In this document: positions 1-5,666 of the stretch, in pieces | Layout: every line of letters starts with the position of its first letter | How positions within the stretch are numbered: the first letter of the stretch is position 1 | From: Frankiales bacterium | GTDB taxonomy: Bacteria; Actinomycetota; Actinomycetes; Mycobacteriales; Jatrophihabitantaceae | Reading direction: 5' to 3' | Assembly: GCA_025963265.1 (NCBI GenBank) | Contig: JAOPUY010000422.1 | Coordinates: 1-5,871, forward strand | DNA length: 5,871 bases | Translations under genes and position numbers: made by a program | The notes under the pieces: generated by a model | Seen by the model: only the letters and a program-made list of their open reading frames with translations | What the model was told of the DNA's origin: nothing | Databases searched by the model: none

Positions 1-809
1 ACGGTGTCCGCCGGATCATTTTGTTGACCTTGGGCTGGGAGGAGCTGCCAAAGGCAATCTCCGTTCACGGCACGCCGCGCACGGAGCGGCTACGCGAGCC
101 GAGCCCCGGGGTGTTGTTGCAAGTGGACGGCGGGTGGATCCTGCTCGACACCGGCTTCAACACCGCGCTCATCCGCGACCCGGTGCTCTACAAGCGCTAC
201 TACCCCAGCGTCGAGTACGTGCCGGTGCTGATGGGCTCCGGCGAGCCGATCGCGGAGGCCCTGGACGAGGTGGGCGTCGACATCGCTGACATCCACGCCG
301 TCGCGTTGAGTCACTTTCACCATGACCACGCGGGCGGTCTGAAGCTGTTCGCCGGCCGGATCCCGGTGCACGCGCAACAACGCGAGTACGACTACGGGAT
401 GTCCAACCACCCCGAGCCGGAGCTGCACGGCATGGCCCGGGTGGACTACGACGACCCTCGCATCGACTGGCGGCTGGCCGATGGCGAGGCCGAGATCGCG
501 CCCGGCGTGAGCGTCGTGCCCACCTACGGCCATACCCCCGGGCATCAGAGCTTCGTGGTCGACTTGGACTCCTCAGTCGGCGGCGGCGGCTTCGTGTTCG
601 CCTTCGACGCGGCCGACCTGACCGAGAACATCGAGCACGAGCTGCCGATCGGCGGGTTCATCGACGTCGACCCGGCCGACACGGTCGAGCCGATCCGGCG
701 TCTGAAGAAGATCGCCCGGGAGAAGGACTACACCCTGGTGCCTGGTCACGACCCGGTGGTCTGGCCGCGCTTGACGGCCGAGTTTCAGGCACGGTTCGCC
801 GGACGGTGA
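1..809 (+). CDS. MBL-fold metallohydrolase, AHL-lactonase-like (5' partial)
   Basis: This is a cytoplasmic (no signal peptide visible) zinc-type metallo-beta-lactamase fold hydrolase. Numbering from the first full codon at base 3, the SHFHHDH motif gives metal ligands H104, H106, D108 and H109. GHTPGH supplies H181, FDAAD supplies bridging D202, and PGHD supplies H249. The stretch DAADLTENIEHELP lines up with the AHL-lactonase (AiiA) pattern DASYTKENFEDEVP, placing it in that subfamily, but the AiiA active-site Tyr is Asp205 here. The frame is open to the left edge. A TTG at base 21 would cut into conserved sequence: RRIILLTLGWEELPKAISV matches QRMFMLEYGTELVPKSLSV of the paralog at 4045, so the real start lies just outside the window and only one or a few residues are missing. 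It overlaps allantoinase by 4 bases, implying co-translation. Family assignment is firm. The substrate is unknown; the usual automatic name, N-acyl homoserine lactonase, is not supported. Confidence 0.88.
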   Translation, partial: GVRRIILLTLGWEELPKAISVHGTPRTERLREPSPGVLLQVDGGWILLDTGFNTALIRDPVLYKRYYPSVEYVPVLMGSGEPIAEALDEVGVDIADIHAVALSHFHHDHAGGLKLFAGRIPVHAQQREYDYGMSNHPEPELHGMARVDYDDPRIDWRLADGEAEIAPGVSVVPTYGHTPGHQSFVVDLDSSVGGGGFVFAFDAADLTENIEHELPIGGFIDVDPADTVEPIRRLKKIAREKDYTLVPGHDPVVWPRLTAEFQARFAGR

Positions 810-2212
810 CCGCGCTGTCGCTGTTGATCCGGGCGCCGCGGGCCGTGCTCGACGGATCCGAGCAAGCCGTCGACATCGGCGTCCGCGACGGCCGGATCGA
901 GTTGATCGCCCCGTTCGGGTCGGTGCGCTCGGCCGGGCCGACGACCACGCTGGCCGACGACGAGGTGCTGCTTCCCGGTCTGGTCGACACCCACGTCCAC
1001 ATCAACGAGCCGGGACACCCGGACTGGGAGGGCTTCGCCAGCGCCACCCGGGCGGCCGCCGGAGCCGGCATCACAACCCTGGTCGACATGCCGCTGGACA
1101 GCGAGCCGGTAACCACGACGCTCGCTGCCCTAGCCGCCAAGCGCCGCGCCGCCGCCGGCCAGTGCCAGGTCGACGTGGGCTTCTGGGCCGGGGCGACGCC
1201 CGACAACCTCGGCACGTTGGCCGGTCTGGACGCCGCCGGCGCCCTCGGGTTCAAGTGCTTTCTGGCCGACTCGGGCGTCCCCGCCTTCGCCCCGTTGACG
1301 CCGGCGGAGTTGGTGAGCGCCATGGCTGAGGTGGCCGCCCTCGGCTCGACGCTGCTCGTGCACGCCGAAAGCGCGGCCGAGCTGGTAGACCGGCCGCCGC
1401 CGCACGGACAGCGGTACGCGGACTTCCTGGACTCGCGGCCGGACGCCGTCGAGCAGCAGGCGGTGCTGGAGGTCATCAGCGCCGCCCGGCAGACCGGCGC
1501 CCGGGCCCACATCGTCCACCTGTCCAGCGCGCAGGCGCTGGGCATCCTGGCCCGGGCCACTGGCGCCGCAGGCCCGACGGTCACGGCCGAGACCTGCCCG
1601 CACTATCTGAGCCTGGCCGCCGAAGCCGTCCCCGACGGCGCGACCGAATTCGCCTGCTGCCCGCCGATTCGCTCGAAGGCCAACCAGGACGCGCTGTGGC
1701 GCGGGCTGCGCGAGGCGACGCTGGACATGGTCGTGTCCGACCACTCGCCCTGCGCGCCCGCGCTGAAGCATCTCGACAGCGGTGACTTCGGGCTGGCCTG
1801 GGGTGGCATCAGCTCGCTGCAGCTAGGCCCCTCCGTGGTCTGGACGCAAGCCCGCCAGCGGGGCTTCGCGCTGCCCGATCTGGCCCGGTGGATGGCGCAG
1901 CGGCCGGCCGAGCTGGCCGGGCTGACGGACAAGGGACGGATCGCCGAGGGCGCCGCGGCGGACCTGGTGGCCTTCGCGCCGGAGGAGGAGTTCACGGTCG
2001 AGCCCGATCGGTTGCTGCACCGGCAGCCGCTGACCCCCTACCGCGGCGCCCGGCTCACCGGCCGGGCCCGCACGACCTGGCTGGCCGGCGCCCCGGTCTT
2101 CGCCGCGGGTCAACCGGTGGCCGGTAATCGTGGACAATTGCTGGGCACGCCAACCAGCGCGTCCAGTAGGCCCGCCGGTCCCGCCGGCCCGTCCGATCCG
2201 GAGTTCGCATGA
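806..2212 (+). CDS. allB: Allantoinase
   Basis: Amidohydrolase-superfamily enzyme that hydrolyses the hydantoin ring of allantoin to allantoate, a cytosolic step of purine (ureide) nitrogen catabolism. At 468 codons it is slightly longer than typical (about 450). The binuclear metal site is complete: H63 and H65 in DTHVHINEPG, K150 (the lysine carboxylated in this family) in LGFKCF, H186 in LLVHAES, H238 in HIVHLSS and D312 in VSDHSPC. TCPHYL (263-268) and CCPPIRS (284-290) are also typical of allantoinases and distinguish it from dihydroorotase and dihydropyrimidinase. The motif usually read as MPLNS reads MPLDSEP here (D98). The GTG start shares GTGA with the stop of the preceding MBL gene, and the N-terminal beta strands fit the family from this codon. 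The last roughly 20 residues are a low-complexity Pro/Ala/Gly/Ser tail. The 3' end overlaps the racemase by 4 bases, and the two neighbours support the allantoin assignment. Confidence 0.93.
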   Translation: MTALSLLIRAPRAVLDGSEQAVDIGVRDGRIELIAPFGSVRSAGPTTTLADDEVLLPGLVDTHVHINEPGHPDWEGFASATRAAAGAGITTLVDMPLDSEPVTTTLAALAAKRRAAAGQCQVDVGFWAGATPDNLGTLAGLDAAGALGFKCFLADSGVPAFAPLTPAELVSAMAEVAALGSTLLVHAESAAELVDRPPPHGQRYADFLDSRPDAVEQQAVLEVISAARQTGARAHIVHLSSAQALGILARATGAAGPTVTAETCPHYLSLAAEAVPDGATEFACCPPIRSKANQDALWRGLREATLDMVVSDHSPCAPALKHLDSGDFGLAWGGISSLQLGPSVVWTQARQRGFALPDLARWMAQRPAELAGLTDKGRIAEGAAADLVAFAPEEEFTVEPDRLLHRQPLTPYRGARLTGRARTTWLAGAPVFAAGQPVAGNRGQLLGTPTSASSRPAGPAGPSDPEFA

Positions 2213-2955
2213 GAATCCTGGTCGTGAACCCCAACACCTCCGCGACGATGACCGCCGAGATCGCCGCGGCCGCGCGGCGGGCGGCGGCGCCGGGAACGGT
2301 GATCCTCGCCGTCCAGCCGTTCTTCGGACCGGTGGCCATCGACTCCGCCGCGGAGAGCTACCTCTCGGCGGTCGCCGTGATGGACCGCATCCTGGCCGTC
2401 GACGAGCATTACGACGCCGTCGTGCTGGCCGGCTTCGGTGAGCACGGCCGCGACGGCGTCCAGGAGCTGCTGAGCGTCCCGGTCTTCGACATCGCCGAGA
2501 GCGCGGCCCAGGTCGCGCTGATGCTCGGCCGCAGCTACTCCGTCATCACCACTCTGCAACGCTCGGTCGGCGCGATCGAGGATCGGCTCGCGCTGGCCGG
2601 GCTGGCGGCCCGCTGCGCCTCGGTGCGGGCCAGCGGCCTGTCCACCGCTGAAGTCGACGCCGACCCGGCCGCAGCCCAGGCGGCCATCCTGGAGCAGGCG
2701 CGCAAGAGCGTTTCCGCTGATTTCGCCGAGGTGATCTGCCTCGGCTGCGGCGGGATGGCCGGACTGGCCGAGGCCATCACGGCCGAGCTCGGGGTGCCGG
2801 TCATCGATGGAGTGGCGGCGGCCGTCGCGCTCGCTCAGGCGGTGGTCGGTCTCGGGCTGAGCACCAGCAAGGCCTGCACCTACGCCCCGCCGCCCGGCAA
2901 CGCCATCACCGGCTGGCCGCCAGCCGGGGGCGGCATCGGCGGCCCCCATGCCTGA
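2209..2955 (+). CDS. Asp/Glu/hydantoin racemase family protein, probable allantoin racemase
   Basis: Member of the HyuE/Asp-Glu racemase family, whose allantoin-specific members (HpxA in Klebsiella, called hpxA there) interconvert R- and S-allantoin for a stereospecific allantoinase. The protein is 248 residues, a normal length. It begins with the family signature MRILVVNPNTS and contains LGCGGMAGL (178-186) with the second catalytic cysteine, C180, then VPVIDGVAAA and the usual C-terminal LSTSKACTYAPP. The first catalytic cysteine is missing: where two-base racemases read ACFGDPG, this protein reads AGFGEHG, with G75 at that position. One-cysteine members are known in the wider superfamily (arylmalonate decarboxylase has Gly74 and Cys188), so the enzyme may use a different base, or may not be a racemase. 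The tail after residue 227 is Pro/Gly-rich. ATG is chosen because it overlaps the allantoinase stop (ATGA), has GGAG at 2200-2203, and leads straight into the conserved first strand. Family firm; exact reaction inferred from neighbours. Confidence 0.82.
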   Translation: MRILVVNPNTSATMTAEIAAAARRAAAPGTVILAVQPFFGPVAIDSAAESYLSAVAVMDRILAVDEHYDAVVLAGFGEHGRDGVQELLSVPVFDIAESAAQVALMLGRSYSVITTLQRSVGAIEDRLALAGLAARCASVRASGLSTAEVDADPAAAQAAILEQARKSVSADFAEVICLGCGGMAGLAEAITAELGVPVIDGVAAAVALAQAVVGLGLSTSKACTYAPPPGNAITGWPPAGGGIGGPHA

Positions 2956-4048
2956 GACGCGGGCGCACCACGATCTGGCCTCCCGCTGGTTCGGCTCGAG
3001 CGTGCTGGCCGCTAGCGATGAGTCCTTTGGCCTGAAGGAGAATCTGCTCGTGCCGGGCGAGGCCGTGTTCGAGCCCGGGCACTACGACCACCGCGGCGAG
3101 ATCGTCGACGGCTGGGAGACCGGGCGGCGGCGCGAGGCGGGCTACGACTGGGCCCTGATCCGATTGGGCGCGCCCGGACGGATAACCCAGGTGGACCTGG
3201 ACACCAGCTTCTTCACCGGCAACTACCCGAGCACGGGCTGGATTCGGGCCTGCGCCGTCACCGGCTATCCGAGTCCGGCCGAGTTACTCGCCGATGACGT
3301 CGACTGGATCGAGGTCGTCGCGCCGACCGAGCTCGACGGCGACACCCACAACCTGCTCCCGGTGAGCGACGGCCGTCGGTTCACCCACGTGCTGGTCTGC
3401 GTGGCCCCCGACGGCGGAGTGGCTCGGGTGCGGGTGCACGGCGAGGTGATCCCCGACCCGGCGGACTGGGCCGGGCTCACGGTCGAGATCTCCGGCGCCG
3501 AGCACGGCGGCCGGGTGATCCGCTCGAGCGACGACTTCTACACACCGGCCCAGGTCCTGATAATGCCGCACCAGGCCAGAGCCATGGGCGAGGGCTGGGA
3601 GACGCGCCGGCGCCGCGACGACGGGCACGACAGCGCGGTGATCGCCCTGGGCGCGGCCAGCGACTTGCTGCTGCTCGAAGTCGACACCGCCCATTTCAAA
3701 TACAACGCCTCGGCCGAGATCGAGTTGCTCGGGGTCAGCGCGGCGGAGTTCGCGTCATTGAGCGGTGACCTGGACTCGGTCGAGGGTTGGTCGACGCTGC
3801 TCCCCCGAACGCGGTTGCAACCAGACACTCGGCACCGGTTCCGGCTCACCGCGCCGCGGCGTCACGACGTGGCCGTGGTTCGGATCGAGGCCTACCCCGA
3901 CGGCGGCCTGTCGCGGGTCCGGTTGTTCGGCACGCCCACGGCGGCGGGCCTGGCCCAGGCCGAGCGCGCCTTCCGCACCGCCAGCGCGTCCGCTGGTCCG
4001 ACCGACCCGCCTGACCCGCCTGACCCGACTGGGAGGAACCGCGAGTGA
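2948..4048 (+). CDS. alc: Allantoicase
   Basis: Allantoate amidinohydrolase, which splits allantoate to urea and (S)-ureidoglycolate, the step after allantoinase. The 366 residues show the diagnostic duplicated architecture of two homologous beta-rich modules. Module 1 covers about residues 11-168 and carries ASDESFGLKENLL, DGWETGRRREAGYDWALIRLG (54-74), DTSFFTGNYP and PDGGVARVRVHGE. Module 2 covers about residues 190-328 and carries SSDDFYTPAQVLI, GEGWETRRRRDDGHDSAVIALG (214-235), DTAHFKYNA and YPDGGLSRVRLFG. Both GWExRRR motifs are intact, so the protein looks functional. After residue 340 comes an Ala/Ser then Pro/Asp tail (PTDPPDPPDPTG) encoded by a 9-bp tandem repeat. The ATG start lies 8 bases inside the racemase gene and has no strong Shine-Dalgarno, so it probably depends on translational coupling. 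The stop overlaps the next gene by 4 bases. Using allantoicase means the pathway releases urea, unlike allantoate amidohydrolase routes that release ammonia. Confidence 0.95.
   Translation: MPETRAHHDLASRWFGSSVLAASDESFGLKENLLVPGEAVFEPGHYDHRGEIVDGWETGRRREAGYDWALIRLGAPGRITQVDLDTSFFTGNYPSTGWIRACAVTGYPSPAELLADDVDWIEVVAPTELDGDTHNLLPVSDGRRFTHVLVCVAPDGGVARVRVHGEVIPDPADWAGLTVEISGAEHGGRVIRSSDDFYTPAQVLIMPHQARAMGEGWETRRRRDDGHDSAVIALGAASDLLLLEVDTAHFKYNASAEIELLGVSAAEFASLSGDLDSVEGWSTLLPRTRLQPDTRHRFRLTAPRRHDVAVVRIEAYPDGGLSRVRLFGTPTAAGLAQAERAFRTASASAGPTDPPDPPDPTGRNRE
4004..4030 (+). repeat. 9-bp tandem repeat, three copies, in the alc tail
   Basis: Three head-to-tail copies of a 9-bp unit lie at 4004-4012 (gacccgcct), 4013-4021 (gacccgcct) and 4022-4030 (gacccgact, one mismatch). 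The unit is a whole number of codons and encodes the Pro/Asp-rich C-terminal tail of allantoicase, outside its catalytic modules. It ends directly before the ribosome-binding site of the next gene. Confidence 0.85.
4031..4047 (+). promoter_or_regulatory. Strong Shine-Dalgarno and GTG start of the second MBL gene
   Basis: GGGAGGA at 4031-4037 places a consensus GGAGG (4032-4036) eight bases before the GTG at 4045. This is the best ribosome-binding site in the window and decides the start of the downstream MBL gene. It lies inside the final allantoicase codons, so the gene can be translated both by coupling and by independent initiation. Confidence 0.75.
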
Positions 4049-4839
4049 GCGCTCAGCGCATGTTCATGTTGGAGTACGGCACCGAGCTGGTGCCCAAGTC
4101 GCTGTCCGTGCTCGGCGGCAGCGACAAGGTGATCGCGACCCCGATCTACGGCGTGGTGGTCGAGACCTCCGACGGCCTGGTGCTGCTCGACACCGGCATC
4201 AACGCGGCGGCCCTGGCCGATCCGCAGACGCTGACCGAGATCTACGGGGCCGACCTACACCCCTGGGGACCCGACGGCGACCCGCTCAAGGTCGCCCTCG
4301 ACCGAGTCGGCCTCGCCGTCAGCGACATCGCGGTGGCCGCGATCAGCCACTTGCACCTGGATCACTCCGGCGGCATTGGGCTGTTGACCGACGCCGGGGT
4401 GCCGATCGCCATCCAGCAGGCCGAGTTGGACTACGGCCTGGCCCGGGCGGCGGCGGGCACCGAGCGCTCGGTCGCCTTCCTGGCCGAGGACTACACCCGG
4501 GCCGACATCTGCTGGCGGGGTCTGGACGGCGAGGCCGAACTCGCTCCCGGGGTGTCGGTCATCTCGACGCCCGGCCACACGCCCGGCCATATGTCCTTCC
4601 GCGTCGAACTGCCGCAGACCGGAACGTGGATCTTCGCCGCCGACGCCGCCGACCTCAGTGAGAACCTGTTCGAGCGGATCCCGTGCGGATCGGTGGCCGA
4701 GCCGGATGACGCCCCCAAGGCCCTCGCCTCGATCAACCTGCTGATGGACGAGGGCGAGCGGCTCGACGCCCGCGTCATACCCGGGCATGACTCGGTGTTC
4801 TGGAAAGCGGTCTGGCATCCACTCGGCGGGCATCGCTGA
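4045..4839 (+). CDS. MBL-fold metallohydrolase, AHL-lactonase-like (second paralog)
   Basis: A complete 264-residue MBL-fold hydrolase, close to the usual 250-270 residues of AHL-lactonase-like proteins, with no signal peptide or membrane segment. Metal ligands are H102, H104, D106 and H107 in SHLHLDH, H182 in PGHTPGH, D200 in FAADAAD, and H248 in IPGHD. It is a clear paralog of the gene at the left edge: PKSLSV against PKAISV, IQQAELDYG against AQQREYDYG, and DGEAELAPGVSV against DGEAEIAPGVSV. The loops between (about residues 55-85 and 130-160) differ strongly, suggesting different substrates. Like its paralog it has Asp (D203) where AiiA has Tyr194, in DAADLSENL. The GTG start overlaps the alc stop (GTGA) and follows a strong GGAGG; it ends in TGATG, overlapping the next gene by one base. 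The ureide setting suggests a role in that pathway or in a cyclic or ester-like side product. The substrate is not known. Confidence 0.9.
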   Translation: MSAQRMFMLEYGTELVPKSLSVLGGSDKVIATPIYGVVVETSDGLVLLDTGINAAALADPQTLTEIYGADLHPWGPDGDPLKVALDRVGLAVSDIAVAAISHLHLDHSGGIGLLTDAGVPIAIQQAELDYGLARAAAGTERSVAFLAEDYTRADICWRGLDGEAELAPGVSVISTPGHTPGHMSFRVELPQTGTWIFAADAADLSENLFERIPCGSVAEPDDAPKALASINLLMDEGERLDARVIPGHDSVFWKAVWHPLGGHR

Positions 4840-5612
4840 TGACCGAGGCCGTGTCGAAGGTTGGCTCGCCCACGCTGGTCCGAGAGCTGGCCGGCGCCTG
4901 GCGGCGAACCCGGTTGATCCTGCCCGACGGCAGCGGCGACGCGGACGCCACCACGGTGACCTGGCTGCAGTCCACGTCGCTCTACGTCGACCTCCGCCAG
5001 CCGGCCGACCGACCCGCCTTCGGCGGGGCGACCGACGGGGACTCCGGCGGGTTCTCCGGTGAGGCGGATCTGAGCCAGCGCCAGCGGGACTGGATCGCCG
5101 GCCAGGAAGGCTTCGCCGGATCCCTGAACAAGGCCGGTGCGGTGTTCAGCTGGCGCCGCGAGCTCGATCTGCGGCCACCCGGGGCGTTTGCCGACGAGGG
5201 GACGCTGGCCTATCAGGGCGAGGTCCTGGTGGAAGAGGGCATCCACCAGCCCTACGCCGAGCATTGGACGCGGGTCGACGCCGGCAACAGCCCGCGGTGG
5301 GGCGTGCGGGTCAGCGGTGACGGCGGTCAGCTCGGTCTGCTCTTCCGGGTTGGCGATTGGTTCGGCTGGGCCCACGGCCCCGGCGGACCCCAGTCGGCCG
5401 AGAGCGGTTCGCCCTGGGCCCGCACCGAGATCTCGCTCGGGCTGATCAGCAACGGGGAATGGCGAATCGTCCGCTCCAGCCGGCCGCTTCGCGAGGGCAC
5501 GGTGTTCACTCCGCGCGTCACCGGCAGCGTGGTGATGACCAGCGGGGTGTCGCCGCAAGGCGAGCAGATCGAGCAGCAGTGGGACTTGCTCTGGTCCGAG
5601 GGCGAGATCTAA
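4839..5612 (+). CDS. Conserved protein of unknown function, possibly Hri1-like
   Basis: A 257-residue soluble protein without signal peptide, membrane helix or recognisable catalytic motif. It looks beta-rich and roughly two-part. The first half has TWLQSTSLYVDLRQPADRP (41-59) followed by QEGFAG (89-94) and a FSW-x3-LDLRPP strand (103-114); the second has VEEGIHQPYAEHW (131-143), LGLLFRVGDWFGWA (165-178) and a C-terminal W-rich strand. The order AFAG, then an aromatic/Asp strand, then EEG-x-Y-x-E-x-W, then G-x-W, recalls fungal Hri1, a two-barrel lipocalin-like protein of unknown function. This was judged from memory of motifs and is tentative. A lipocalin-like fold would fit ligand binding rather than catalysis. 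The ATG shares its A with the stop of the preceding gene (TGATG), so it is the coupled last gene of the operon. It ends in TAA 34 bases before the convergent valS stop. The gene is certain; the function is not. Confidence 0.85.
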   Translation: MTEAVSKVGSPTLVRELAGAWRRTRLILPDGSGDADATTVTWLQSTSLYVDLRQPADRPAFGGATDGDSGGFSGEADLSQRQRDWIAGQEGFAGSLNKAGAVFSWRRELDLRPPGAFADEGTLAYQGEVLVEEGIHQPYAEHWTRVDAGNSPRWGVRVSGDGGQLGLLFRVGDWFGWAHGPGGPQSAESGSPWARTEISLGLISNGEWRIVRSSRPLREGTVFTPRVTGSVVMTSGVSPQGEQIEQQWDLLWSEGEI

Positions 5613-5635
5613 CCCAGACCGGGCTCGCGTCGGAC

Positions 5636-5666
5636 CGGCGCTGGCCTCACGCCTCGGCCAGCGCCG
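5636..5666. terminator. GC-rich inverted repeat between convergent genes, possible terminator
   Basis: Perfect 11-bp arms (5636-5646 cggcgctggcc and 5656-5666 ggccagcgccg) surround a 9-base loop at 5647-5655. The valS stop codon (5647-5649, minus strand) sits in the loop. Neither side has a U-tract, so it is not a classical intrinsic terminator. U-less hairpins have been proposed as terminators in GC-rich actinobacteria, and the position between two converging transcripts fits a bidirectional one. The right arm lies in valS coding sequence. Confidence 0.4.

Noticed and set aside
21..809. TTG at base 21 as the true start of the first gene
   Set aside because: The frame is open to the left edge and the residues before the TTG align with the N-terminus of the paralog at 4045, so the start lies outside the window.
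658..1584. Minus-strand open frame of 308 codons opposite allantoinase
   Set aside because: Ser/Ala/Arg/Pro-rich with no family motif; it lies opposite a gene whose complete metal site is seen.
2926..2947. Possible hairpin (ggggg ... ccccc) abutting the alc start codon
   Set aside because: Only about 6 bp pair and the surrounding codons are Gly/Pro-rich, so G and C runs are expected. Too weak to call a translational switch.
3765..4661. Plus-strand open frame of 298 codons overlapping allantoicase and the second MBL gene
   Set aside because: Extremely Arg/Gly/Pro-rich translation in an alternative frame of two genes with intact catalytic motifs.
1..4839. Quorum-quenching (AHL lactonase) cassette
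   Set aside because: The MBL proteins resemble AHL lactonases in fold, but both lack the active-site Tyr and sit within a ureide operon. No LuxI/LuxR-type gene is present in the window.
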